The notes: a model not told the origin generated them from the sequence alone. A stretch of DNA of 64,000 bases from JANSYL01 sp963921255 (GCA_963921255.3 CAWUEW020000003.1:558001-622000); one strand, 5' to 3'. Positions 1 through 8,035 are shown, numbered from the stretch's first letter. Numbers and translations: made by a program.

Positions 1-971
1 CCGCGCGTCAGCAACTTCTTTCACTATTTCAGTCACAACTTCGAGTTTCTGGGTCTCAGGAAACTGATCACCACCTGCTACAAGAACCAGAATCCGGACC
101 TTTTTTCGCGGCATGACTGCGAGCGGGCGATCAAACTGGAATATGACGGTTTCCGGGACGGGGATGTTGTACCAAGGGCCGAGGATATCGGCATTACCCA
201 TCTGGATGGTGACGGCGATTTTCGCACTCAGGAATGCATCGACATTCTCAAGCAAGCGGACATCGTGGTGACGAACCCGCCCTTTTCATTGTTCCGCGAA
301 TACGTCGCGCAGTTGATGAAATACGACAAAAATTTCTGATTATCGGAAACATGAACGCTGTCACCTACAAGGACTTTTTCCCACTGATCAAGGATAACAA
401 GGTCTGGTTCGGCCCCAGCATCAAGAGCGGGGATCGGACGTTTGGAGTTCCGGATCACTATCCACTTGATGCTGCGACGGCATGGATTGATGAAGGTGGA
501 AACAGGTTTATCAAGGTCAAAGGCGTTCGCTGGTTCACGAACCTCGACCATGACAAGCGGCACGAGGAACTGATCCTGTACCGCAGGTATGCGCCTGAGG
601 ATTACCCGACTTACGACAATTACGACGCTATCGAGGTCAGCAAGACCAATGATATTCCGATGGATTGGGCCGGAGCGATGGGTGTGCCGATCACCTTTCT
701 GGACAAGTACAATCCCGATCAGTTCGAGATATTGGGGTTTTCGTCTTTGTGGGACCATGGCTTCAAAAGCCATAAGTTCTATGACGACTACGTTGAAAAG
801 AGGCTGGATGGGGGAAGGAAAACCGGATTGTCAGGCCAAAAGGCGAATGGATACCCTATGCTCAAAGGGAAGCCTTCCCGGGGAAACTATCTGGAGGATG
901 AAAGTGGAAACGACGTAGTTCATTGTATTTATAGACGAATTTTTATAAAATCCCGTAAGTTCCAGTCATGA
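1..971 (+). pseudogene. EcoRI-family adenine-specific DNA methyltransferase, 5'-partial and frameshifted
   Basis: Two reading frames together encode one N6-adenine methyltransferase resembling the EcoRI-type modification methylase. Frame 1 from the window edge carries the motif IV tetrad NPPF (274-285, in VVTNPPFS) and ends at a TGA at 337-339. Frame 3 then continues FLIIGNMNAVTYKDFF and runs to the stop at 969-971. The switch falls on an A5 run (328-332). One more A would give the continuous reading KYDKKFLIIGNMNA, which matches what I recall of the family. The gene is therefore either inactivated or carries a homopolymer sequencing error. Its 3' end overlaps the next gene by ATGA, so the pair was probably co-transcribed. 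The missing 5' end lies outside the window. Base composition is visibly less GC-rich than in the rest of the window, consistent with horizontal acquisition. Confidence 0.8.
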
Positions 972-2050
972 AAATTGACTTGCGTACAGTGACCGTCCGG
1001 GAACTGGTTGAAGGCTACTGCGACGGCGGGGACGGCGGTGTCCGGGGATATGGCGGCAAGCTTGATATACGGCCTGCCTATCAACGCGAATTTGTCTATG
1101 GCGACAAGCAGCGTGACGCCGTGATCAACACGATCCGCAACGGGCTTCCCCTCAACACCATGTATTGGGCCGATATTGGCAATGACAGGTTCGAGATCAT
1201 TGACGGCCAGCAGCGCACCATCTCGGTTTGCCAATACGTGAAGGGTGCTTTTTCCATTGACGGGCTGGCTTTCCACAACCTGCAAGCTGACCATCAAGAG
1301 CAAATCCTGAACTATGATCTCATGATCTACACCTGCTCCGGGACGGACAGCGAGAGACTGGAGTGGTTCGAGGTGATCAACATTGCGGGCGAGATTCTGA
1401 CCGACCAGGAATTGCGAAACGCCGTCTATCACGGGCTTTGGGTGTCGGATGCAAAGAGGTATTTCAGCCGACCAAACTGCCCAGCTTACAGCATCGGCAG
1501 CAAGTACCTGAAAGGCCATTCCATCCGTCAGGACTACCTTGAAACTGCGATCAGGTGGATCAATGACGGTGATGTTGAAAGCTACATGTCGGCGCATCAG
1601 CGCGACAACAGCGCCGTTACGCTATGGAACCACTTCCGCTCTGTCATCGATTGGGTGCACGCGACGTTTCCCAAGTATCGCAAAGAGATGAAAGGCGTTG
1701 CATGGGGGCCGCTCTACAACCAATTCAAAGAGACCGATCTGGACCCTGACACGCTTGAGGCAGAGATCAAGCGTCTGCTCATGGATGATGACGTGACACG
1801 GAAAGCGGGCGTCTATCCTTACGTGCTGGACGGCGATGAGCGGCACCTGAGCATTAGGGCGTTCACAGGCGCGATGAAGCTTGAGGCGTTTGAGCGTCAA
1901 GACGGTGTTTGCCCGATCTGTAACGAGCAATTTGACATAAGTCAGATGGAAGGTGACCATATCAAGCCTTGGTCACAAGGTGGAAAGACCGTGGCGGATA
2001 ACTGCCAAATGCTTTGCAAGTACTGTAACCGCCGAAAATCAAACAACTAA
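968..2050 (+). CDS. DUF262 / HNH endonuclease-domain protein (restriction-like partner of the methyltransferase)
   Basis: This 360-aa protein has an N-terminal DUF262 (GmrS/ParB-like) domain with the signature IDGQQR at residues 78-83. At its extreme C-terminus is an HNH/McrA-type zinc-finger nuclease: C315-x2-C318, D330-H331, N345 and C350-x2-C353. DUF262 proteins such as GmrSD and BrxU are nucleotide-dependent restriction factors, and the HNH domain supplies a beta-beta-alpha-metal nuclease. The gene starts inside the stop of the upstream methyltransferase (ATGA overlap). The simplest reading is the restriction half of a modification-dependent or modification-protected system. No signal peptide or membrane segment is visible. 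The domain call is secure. The cleavage specificity, and whether the system is active with its methylase broken, are unknown. Confidence 0.85.
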   Translation: MKIDLRTVTVRELVEGYCDGGDGGVRGYGGKLDIRPAYQREFVYGDKQRDAVINTIRNGLPLNTMYWADIGNDRFEIIDGQQRTISVCQYVKGAFSIDGLAFHNLQADHQEQILNYDLMIYTCSGTDSERLEWFEVINIAGEILTDQELRNAVYHGLWVSDAKRYFSRPNCPAYSIGSKYLKGHSIRQDYLETAIRWINDGDVESYMSAHQRDNSAVTLWNHFRSVIDWVHATFPKYRKEMKGVAWGPLYNQFKETDLDPDTLEAEIKRLLMDDDVTRKAGVYPYVLDGDERHLSIRAFTGAMKLEAFERQDGVCPICNEQFDISQMEGDHIKPWSQGGKTVADNCQMLCKYCNRRKSNN

Positions 2051-2065
2051 ACGCGAGCGCCAAAC

Positions 2066-2236
2066 ATGACCAACAAACCCAAAACGCTTAAAGAAAAGCT
2101 GGCCGATTCTCACTTCCAGCCAACCAAGGCCGAGATGGAAACTGAATACGACATGCCGGGTGCGGATATGGAAGACTTGGGCGGCGCGTTCTTTAATCCG
2201 CTCAAAGCCGGGAGGCCAAAGCTGGAACAGGAATAA
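2066..2236 (+). CDS. small hypothetical protein, 56 aa, last gene of the methyltransferase/DUF262 island
   Basis: An ATG 15 bases after the DUF262-HNH stop opens a 56-codon frame ending in TAA. The product is charged and hydrophilic (MTNKPKTLKEKLADSHFQPT...), with an acidic middle containing EMETEYDMPG and a basic-acidic tail (KAGRPKLEQE). I do not recognise the family. The tight spacing and same strand suggest it belongs to the preceding two-gene unit. It could be an inhibitor, an antitoxin-like partner or a regulator, but nothing in the sequence proves this. The ribosome binding site is weak. Frame length and composition look protein-like rather than random. Confidence 0.5.
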   Translation: MTNKPKTLKEKLADSHFQPTKAEMETEYDMPGADMEDLGGAFFNPLKAGRPKLEQE

Positions 2237-2248
2237 TCCAGAGCAGTG

Positions 2249-2650
2249 TTACTTTGCGATATAATTCCCGGATGTAAAGGCCGGATCAGATATCCGAAGC
2301 CCTTCCAGCAATTGGCGGCCACTGCCAAACGCTTGCATGGCCGCGGCCGGGTCTTCCTCGAGATCGGTTCGATGCGACCCAAGGGCGACGTGGCGGCGAT
2401 CCGCCGTCAGCCAATCGGCCTGATCGCCCAACGCCTTTCGAATGTCGCTGAGCGCTTGCCGCAGGCTTCCGGCCGCTTGGTCGCGACCCCGATCTGACCA
2501 GAGCGTGTCTTCGAGAAACCCGCGCGGTCGGGTGGCGCCCGGTGTGCGCGCCAGAATGGCGATCACCGCCCGTGCCTTTGCAGCGCGCGGTGTCCGATTG
2601 ACCCCGTCGTCATCGACAACACGAAAGTCACCCACCAAGTGGACGAACAT
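2249..2650 (-). pseudogene. SARP/OmpR-type winged-helix transcriptional regulator, truncated
   Basis: The 133-aa product begins MFVHLVGDFRVVDDDG and carries a Trans_reg_C (SARP-type) DNA-binding domain over roughly residues 1-90, including GSLRQALSDIRKALG. Members of this family normally continue for hundreds of residues with a bacterial transcriptional activator, TPR or other sensory region. Here family-like sequence stops after DPAF (about 2276-2287) and is followed by the unrelated tail TSGNYIAK and a stop. The break coincides with the right end of the low-GC methyltransferase island. The likely explanation is that acquisition of the island deleted or displaced the 3' part of a larger regulator. 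The gene is divergent from the haloperoxidase-like gene at 2818, which it may once have controlled. Confidence 0.6.
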
Positions 2651-2755
2651 GCGGTTTCCTAGTTCCCCAACAAACTGTTCAACATGGTAGCGAGTTTGCC
2701 GCGGGCGACAAACGTGAAATTCGCGTTAAATCCGGTCGGCTTTCGCGCGCGCGGT

Positions 2756-2772
2756 GTTAATAAGTTGTTAAC
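2756..2772. promoter_or_regulatory. inverted repeat GTTAA-N7-TTAAC in the divergent promoter region
   Basis: The 167-base gap between the truncated regulator and the haloperoxidase-like gene contains the dyad GTTAATAAGTTGTTAAC, 46 bases before the ATG at 2818. It may be an operator. I cannot assign a regulator, and no clear -35/-10 pair stands out. Confidence 0.3.
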
Positions 2773-2817
2773 TTTGGTCCGTTTAGCGACACGGCGCACA
2801 GTATTGGGGGATCCAAC

Positions 2818-4011
2818 ATGTCATCTCTTTCGAACCTCGGCCAACATGGCCAGCATGGGCAGCACGGTCAGCATGGCCAACACGGCCAGCACGGACAGCA
2901 TGGTCAACACGGCCAGCATGGGCAGCACGGCCAACATGGCCAACACGGGCAACACGCCGGATCGGCGGGTTCCCCATTTCTGAGTTCCGCCCTTGCCCTG
3001 TCGGCAGAAGGGCTGCTCGGCTATTCGGATGGGGACGGCACGCCCCCGGGTGCCGGAATTCCCGAAGACGATGTCATCGCCCGATTGGAGGCCATGGCCC
3101 CCGCGTCGCGCACGGCCGTGATGGACACGGCACTGTCGGGCTTGTTTGCCTACGAGACCAGCGCGGACGGCAACACGCACACGGTGCGCGCCGGGGGCAT
3201 CAGCGTTTCATTGCCGACGCCGGGCAACGACTATCTGAAGGATCACCAGCTGAAGTACCTCCGCAGCGAGATGGATTTGCGCGGCGACCGCCTGCCGGAG
3301 ATCTTGCAGCAGATCGGGGATTTGCTGTCGTTCTACGGATCACAGGTAAAGCTGGATGGCGAAGGGCGTCGCTGGACCATGGAAGTCTTGGGTCTTGTGT
3401 ACCGGGCCGTGGTGAAGCCGGAGCAATATCTCAAGTATTTGTGCAACGTGCCGCGCCCGATCGACTTTACGCCAAAGGTTCAGCCGATCATCCAGACCCC
3501 GTCCCACAGCAGCTATCCCAGTGGTCATGCGACCGAGGCGTTTGTCTTCGCCACCATCCTGGTCATCCTGCATCGCAAGGGGAAGGCCCCCGCAGGGACG
3601 CGCGTGGTGCCTGATATCCTGCGTGAACTTGTGCGCCATGGGGCCAACCCGGACGCGGCAGAGCGCGACGTGCAGATGCTGTTTAGCCTGGCCGCGCGCA
3701 TTGCCAACAATCGAACCGTGGCCGGGGTGCATTTCCCGATCGACAGTGCCGATGGCGCGCTTCTGGGGCTCGGAATGGCCCTCGCGCTCGCCGACAAATT
3801 GTTTGGCGAGGGCATCACGCTAGACATTCAAGGGTTCGACGAAACCTGGAACGGAGCGTTTGAGTACGATGATTGGCGCGCGAAAACTCGCGATCAGGCC
3901 GACCTCTCCGATCCGGATGATGCCGTCACCCCCGACGCGGATACGTCGGCGGATCGCAACGCGGCGATGCTGCGCGCGATCGGCGACCGCGCGCTGTCTG
4001 AATGGCGTTAA
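2818..4011 (+). CDS. PAP2 / vanadium-dependent haloperoxidase-like protein with an N-terminal (Gly-Gln-His)13 tract
   Basis: The protein has 397 aa. After MSSLSNL come thirteen GQH triplets (residues 8-46), then a linker, then a PAP2/vanadium-haloperoxidase core. The core has the full vanadate/phosphate-binding signature: K206-x6-R213-P, P234-S-G-H237 and R299-x5-H305-x3-D309. In this superfamily these residues bind vanadate (haloperoxidases) or phosphate (acid phosphatases); H305 is the covalent or axial ligand. There is no obvious N-terminal signal peptide or membrane span, unlike lipid-phosphate phosphatases, so a soluble chloro/bromoperoxidase-like enzyme is favoured. The histidine tract could bind Ni, Zn, Cu or heme, but this is inference. 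The gene ends 4 bases inside the convergent protease gene. Confidence 0.82.
   Translation: MSSLSNLGQHGQHGQHGQHGQHGQHGQHGQHGQHGQHGQHGQHGQHAGSAGSPFLSSALALSAEGLLGYSDGDGTPPGAGIPEDDVIARLEAMAPASRTAVMDTALSGLFAYETSADGNTHTVRAGGISVSLPTPGNDYLKDHQLKYLRSEMDLRGDRLPEILQQIGDLLSFYGSQVKLDGEGRRWTMEVLGLVYRAVVKPEQYLKYLCNVPRPIDFTPKVQPIIQTPSHSSYPSGHATEAFVFATILVILHRKGKAPAGTRVVPDILRELVRHGANPDAAERDVQMLFSLAARIANNRTVAGVHFPIDSADGALLGLGMALALADKLFGEGITLDIQGFDETWNGAFEYDDWRAKTRDQADLSDPDDAVTPDADTSADRNAAMLRAIGDRALSEWR
2839..2955 (+). repeat. in-frame 9-bp tandem repeat encoding (GQH)13
   Basis: Thirteen consecutive 9-base units encode Gly-Gln-His. The units differ at the third codon positions (GGC/GGT/GGG/GGA, CAA/CAG, CAT/CAC) while the protein repeat is perfect. 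This pattern suggests selection on the peptide rather than very recent slippage. Confidence 0.95.
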
Positions 4012-6020
4012 GTATCTGACAAGGCGCGTTTCCCAAGCCGACGAACATCTTCGGCTTGGGCAATTGCAACCCCCTCCAGACTGTCCAGAAGGTCCTCGGG
4101 TGCGATATCACCGCTGAGGACCTTTTCATATCCGGCGGCCAGCGCCCGGGTCACCAATGGTGCAGCCACGCTGGTGCCGGACAGGCGTGTGGTGCTGCCC
4201 GTCAGAACCCCGGCCGCCCGCCGTCCAACCAAAATGGCGCCATCGTCTGACAGGGCCGAAAAATCCGGGTCTGTGTCCGGGCGCCCGGCTTTCCCTTCCG
4301 AGGAATAGGGAACCGGGATCGGCTGGTCGGGGTTGCCTGTTTTTGCTCGATAGGCTCCGACAAGAATAACACCGTCGCTTTGTGCACCGGCGAAGGCAAC
4401 GTTCGTGCCTTGCCGTGTGATCGGGTTGCCGGCTGCCGGTTGGGACACGGTTCCGTATTCCTGGTCGTAGGTCCAGCCGGCGGCCGAGTCCAAATAGGAC
4501 TGGCGGCCATAAAGCGGGTGCTGCCCGGGCGTGTCGTCGCGCCGGACCTTGAAGGACACCCCGATCGGATCGGGTGCAGAGGTCGTGACACGGACTTTCC
4601 AGCCGCCCGAGGGGGCGGTCGGGCCGTCATCCATCCGCTTCGTCGGGGCAAGGGCGATCATCGCCATCGGCGTGCCATTCGGATCAATGCTTCCGATCAC
4701 GGCGCCAATGACGTCGGGGCCGGTGGTCAGCACGTGGTATTCGCCGACACCGGGCCAATCTGCGTGAAGGTCGGGAAGGCTCGGGTCCGGTGCCGACAGT
4801 CGCAGGGTCAACGAAGCCGCGCTGCCCGAGGGCGCCCGCATCTCCAGAAAGCTGTCGCTGCGGTCATCTGGGAGGACCCGCCACGTCAGATCAATCGGCG
4901 CGTCCATCGCGGCCTTGGTTTCCGCAACCAACTGCCCGTCGCGCGAATTTCCGTACGCGCCCACGATGTGGATGGGTGTCATCGACCCGGCCAGCCTGTG
5001 GAACCGGGCGATCTGCAGGTCCATCCATGCGGCCAGGAAAGCCGTCTCATCCCCGGGGCCGCCGAGCGACCCGAGGCTGAGATTGATCAAAAGGGGACGC
5101 GGTGTCGTGGCGTCCATCCCAAGGGTCACGGCCGCCGTCACGCTCCAGGCGATCCCGGCGGCGATGTACCCGTCAATCCGCCGTCCGGACGTGTCGCCAA
5201 CGGCGGTGGGTGGCAACTGCACCCCAAGTAAATCCAGCTGGCCCACATAAGCGCTGTCTTCGCTGTTTGCGGCCATGTCCAGCACATGGGTGCCGTGGCT
5301 GCTGCGCAGTTTCATGCCGCGCTGATAGTCGAGCGGCCAATCCTCGTATTGGTTCTGGTAGGACTGGTGTTCGGACCGTTCGCTGTCCAGATCGCGTTGA
5401 ATGTCAGCTTGCGACAGGAAATCGCCGATCTTGACCGGATGGTTTGTGCCCGGCTCAATCTCGAACTTCGATTGCAGCCAGAGGGCCTTGAAGCGGGTCT
5501 CTGTGCCTTTCGTGAAACTGCGGTTCAAATAGGCGATGGCGTCGTCGATCACGGCGATGATCGGATCGCCGAGCGTGCCGCGAACAGAGCTGACGCTGAA
5601 GCCCTCCATGCGGCTGGCGGCCGGAGAGGAATGCACGCGTTCGCCCACATGGAGGACGCGCCAGTACGGCAGGTCCGGCAGATCCGCATCCGCGGGCCAA
5701 AACAGGTAGGTCGGCACGGAGGGAATGGAGGTTGGTTGGGTCTGGTGCGCATCCTCCCGCACAAAGTCGAGGTCGGTGCGCAGTGAGGCCCGTTCCAGGT
5801 CACCGATGAAATTGTCGATCTGGAAATCGACGGGCGGGAACAGGGTCGTTTCGATGGCTTCGACCAACGACATCCCGGCCGCCGCGACGATTTCCACGAA
5901 GAGCATGACATAGGTGCCCTGGCCGCTTGCGCCGCTCAGCCGGTCCCACGCGGGATACCCGGTGTAAACCGGCGCGACGGTTTCTTGTCCAGAACTCCAG
6001 TGGGCAACAGTGTGTGGCAT
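4008..6020 (-). CDS. subtilisin-like serine protease (S8 family), intracellular type
   Basis: The 670-aa protein has a complete S8 catalytic triad: Asp159 (in AVIDDAI), His242 (in SHGTHV) and Ser617 (in SGTSVAAP). An oxyanion Asn sits in the stretch VGAYGNS. The first ~150 residues form an unrecognised N-terminal region without a signal peptide, and a beta-rich insertion separates His from Ser. I chose the ATG at 6020 (MPHTVAHW) because AAGGGA lies 8 bases upstream; an ATG at 6050 would add ten residues but has no ribosome binding site. The gene converges on the haloperoxidase-like gene, sharing 4 bases at the stops. Substrate and regulation are unknown. A functional link to its convergent neighbour is only suggested by proximity. 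Confidence 0.85.
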   Translation of the reverse strand: MPHTVAHWSSGQETVAPVYTGYPAWDRLSGASGQGTYVMLFVEIVAAAGMSLVEAIETTLFPPVDFQIDNFIGDLERASLRTDLDFVREDAHQTQPTSIPSVPTYLFWPADADLPDLPYWRVLHVGERVHSSPAASRMEGFSVSSVRGTLGDPIIAVIDDAIAYLNRSFTKGTETRFKALWLQSKFEIEPGTNHPVKIGDFLSQADIQRDLDSERSEHQSYQNQYEDWPLDYQRGMKLRSSHGTHVLDMAANSEDSAYVGQLDLLGVQLPPTAVGDTSGRRIDGYIAAGIAWSVTAAVTLGMDATTPRPLLINLSLGSLGGPGDETAFLAAWMDLQIARFHRLAGSMTPIHIVGAYGNSRDGQLVAETKAAMDAPIDLTWRVLPDDRSDSFLEMRAPSGSAASLTLRLSAPDPSLPDLHADWPGVGEYHVLTTGPDVIGAVIGSIDPNGTPMAMIALAPTKRMDDGPTAPSGGWKVRVTTSAPDPIGVSFKVRRDDTPGQHPLYGRQSYLDSAAGWTYDQEYGTVSQPAAGNPITRQGTNVAFAGAQSDGVILVGAYRAKTGNPDQPIPVPYSSEGKAGRPDTDPDFSALSDDGAILVGRRAAGVLTGSTTRLSGTSVAAPLVTRALAAGYEKVLSGDIAPEDLLDSLEGVAIAQAEDVRRLGKRALSDT

Positions 6021-6181
6021 GGTTTTGTTCCCTTGTCGTGTCGCTGTCATCTATTTCACGAAGATCGGATGCGGTCTTGGGGGCGGGTGTCGTATTGATG
6101 GAATTCACGCATCTTTCACGGAAACCGGGCGGGTCAGCGCCCTGAATTTGCACTGTTTTGACGGGCGCAGGACCGGCATGG

Positions 6182-6892
6182 TCATTGCGTCCCGAGCGTG
6201 AAGGCGACGCGGTCCCCGGCAAACCAGGCGCGCCCGTATTCAACAGGACGGCCATCGTCGTCCACGTTGACCGAGATGGTCCGTAGAACAGGATCGCCGA
6301 CGGCAAGTTCCAGATGTGTGGCCACCAGCGACGTCGCGCGTTTCGCGGTGACCTCGGTCGACGCGCGCGTGTAGTCATCCAAGCCGTGCATCGCGAAGGC
6401 GCGCGTCACCGACCCGGTTTCGGCCAGGCCCTCCAAAAGCCGTGGGAACCGCGCCGCTGGAAAAACCGAGCGGAAGTACGCAATCAGGATGTCGTCGGCC
6501 AGACTCACGCCCTCGAACACGTGAACGCGCGCTTCCGGATCGAGACGCAACGCATCCGATTCCTTAGGGTCTGCGGTTCGGGTTTCCAGATGCAGAACCC
6601 GCTTTTCCGGCACGCGCCCGGCCGCAGCCAAAGATTGGTGATACCGAACCCGCCGGCCCAACGGATAGCTGGTGGGTTTGTGGCGCACGAACACGCCCGC
6701 CCCGCGGCGGCTGTGCACGATTCCAGTGTCGGACAGCTGCGCAAGGGCCCTGCGCACCGTGTGGCGGTTCACACCAAAGCGCTCGGCCAACTGTGCCTCG
6801 GTCGGAAGCTGGTCGCCGGGCCTGTACTGCCCGCGCGAGATGTCCTCGCTCAGCGTGTCATGGATGGCGGTCCAAAGTGCGGTGCGTCCCAT
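6182..6892 (-). CDS. phnF: PhnF, GntR/HutC-family regulator of phosphonate utilisation
   Basis: The 236-aa protein has an N-terminal GntR winged helix-turn-helix (residues ~5-70: DQLPTEAQLAERFGVNRHTVRRAL) and a C-terminal UTRA ligand-binding domain (~90-230). It is divergent from phnG, the usual position of PhnF in C-P lyase operons, where it represses the operon until phosphate limitation or a phosphonate intermediate relieves it. The 97-base intergenic region holds a candidate operator (6951-6970) and a weak Pho-box-like motif (6894-6911), either of which could co-regulate both directions. Nothing in the protein looks abnormal. Confidence 0.92.
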   Translation of the reverse strand: MGRTALWTAIHDTLSEDISRGQYRPGDQLPTEAQLAERFGVNRHTVRRALAQLSDTGIVHSRRGAGVFVRHKPTSYPLGRRVRYHQSLAAAGRVPEKRVLHLETRTADPKESDALRLDPEARVHVFEGVSLADDILIAYFRSVFPAARFPRLLEGLAETGSVTRAFAMHGLDDYTRASTEVTAKRATSLVATHLELAVGDPVLRTISVNVDDDGRPVEYGRAWFAGDRVAFTLGTQ

Positions 6893-6893
6893 A

Positions 6894-6911
6894 ATGTCAC
6901 CAAATCTTCAT
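6894..6911 (+). promoter_or_regulatory. weak Pho-box-like motif between phnF and phnG
   Basis: ATGTCAC-caaa-TCTTCAT keeps the 7+4+7 spacing of the PhoB consensus CTGTCAT-N4-CTGTCAT, but matches only about 5 and 4 of 7 positions. It lies directly upstream of phnF and about 80 bases upstream of phnG. Confidence 0.35.
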
Positions 6912-6950
6912 GCAGGGGGGCTTGCGGATTTTGCGGCCCCGGATGTATCT

Positions 6951-6970
6951 ATTTGTATAGTTGTATAAAT
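6951..6970. promoter_or_regulatory. candidate PhnF operator
   Basis: ATTTGTATAGTTGTATAAAT is an AT-rich imperfect palindrome and also contains a direct repeat, TTGTATAG/TTGTATAA. It lies 20 bases before the phnG start, in the phnF-phnG divergent region. GntR/HutC regulators typically bind such short GTATA-type dyads next to their own gene. The assignment to PhnF is inference from position and form. Confidence 0.5.
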
Positions 6971-6989
6971 AAATGGACAAGTCCGCAAG

Positions 6990-7466
6990 ATGTCGAAGAT
7001 CGCTGCAGCGCCGACGATGGACCAGCAAGCGCGCAAGGCCCGGCTGTCACTGTTGGCCCAAGCGCCGGACGAAACGCTCGCCGTGCTCTGGGACGAGTTT
7101 CTGGACGGAAGCGAGGAACCCGCGCACCGCGTCATCCGCAGCCCCGAGATCGGGACGGTGATGGTCCGGGGGCGCATGGGTGGAACGGGCACATCCTTCA
7201 ATCTGGGCGAAATGACCGTCACACGGTGTTCGGTTCAATTGACCAGCGGTGCCGTCGGACACGGCCATGTTCAGGGTCGCAGCCGCGACAGCGCCCGGAT
7301 CGCCGCCCTTGTCGACGCGCTGGCAGAAGGCGGTCACAGCGCCGAGATCGACACCCAAATCATCGCGCCTTTGCGCGCTGCTGCGCAGGATCGCAAAACC
7401 GCACGCGCGGAAAAAGCAGCCGCGACGAAGGTTGAATTCTTCACAATGGTTCGAGGGGAAGGGTGA
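6990..7466 (+). CDS. phnG: PhnG, C-P lyase core complex subunit
   Basis: The 158-aa protein matches PhnG in size and in motifs such as TVMVRGRMGGTG and FNLGEMTVTRCSVQL. PhnG forms the symmetric core of the carbon-phosphorus lyase complex with PhnH, PhnI and PhnJ. With PhnL, PhnI-G-H transfers the phosphonate to C1 of ATP ribose, displacing adenine. This is the first gene of the plus-strand operon, directly behind the candidate PhnF operator. Its TGA overlaps the phnH ATG by one base (TGATG), indicating translational coupling. Confidence 0.93.
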   Translation: MSKIAAAPTMDQQARKARLSLLAQAPDETLAVLWDEFLDGSEEPAHRVIRSPEIGTVMVRGRMGGTGTSFNLGEMTVTRCSVQLTSGAVGHGHVQGRSRDSARIAALVDALAEGGHSAEIDTQIIAPLRAAAQDRKTARAEKAAATKVEFFTMVRGEG

Positions 7467-8032
7467 TGGACGGTTCGCATCTCGACGGGGGGTTTTCGGA
7501 TCCCGCCCACGCATCGGCTCGCGCGTTTCGGGCGGCCTTGAACGCGCTTGCGCGTCCGGGGCGGATCGAAACGATCGACGGTGCCGCCCCCCCGGCGCCT
7601 TGTTCGCCCGCTGCCGGGACGCTGGTTTTGACGCTGTGCGATGGCACGACGCCGATCTATCTGGCGCCGTCACATGATACCCCGGCGCTGCGCGATTGGG
7701 TGACCTTCCACACCGGCGCGCCATTCGCCGATCCCGCAGACGCCATGTTTGCCCTTGGCACATGGGCTGCGCTGCAACCCGTTGCGCGGTTCCAGAACGG
7801 AACGCCGCAATTTCCCGACCGATCCGCGACCCTGATCGTGGAGCGTGACACGCTCGACAACGCTGGCGCCATCCTGCGCGGCCCCGGAATTGAGACCACC
7901 GCATCGCTGTCTTTGCCGGAGGTCGCGGCGTTTCAGGCCAACCGGCGGCAGTTTCCGCTCGGGTTTGACTGTTATTTCACCTCCGGCGCGCAGCTTGCCG
8001 GGCTGCCCCGCAGCACAATCGTGGAGGACTAG
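7466..8032 (+). CDS. phnH: PhnH, C-P lyase core complex subunit
   Basis: The protein is about 188 aa (MDGSHLDGGFSDPAHASARAFRAAL...). The opening GGFSDPxxxSARAFRAALNALARPG is typical of PhnH, which resembles PLP-dependent transferases structurally but lacks the cofactor. It sits in the PhnG2-H2-I2-J2 core. I chose the ATG at 7466, overlapping the phnG stop; an in-frame GTG at 7463 is also possible. A purine-rich GAGGGGAAGGG serves as ribosome binding site. Only 3 bases separate its stop from phnI. Confidence 0.93.
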   Translation: MDGSHLDGGFSDPAHASARAFRAALNALARPGRIETIDGAAPPAPCSPAAGTLVLTLCDGTTPIYLAPSHDTPALRDWVTFHTGAPFADPADAMFALGTWAALQPVARFQNGTPQFPDRSATLIVERDTLDNAGAILRGPGIETTASLSLPEVAAFQANRRQFPLGFDCYFTSGAQLAGLPRSTIVED

Positions 8033-8035
8033 GCC

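Noticed and set aside
2684..2983. Alternative-frame ORFs across the GQH repeat (Met/Ser/Asn-rich and His/Ala-rich products)
   Set aside because: They are low-complexity by-products of the 9-bp repeat in other frames. The PAP2 frame is the only one with a domain.
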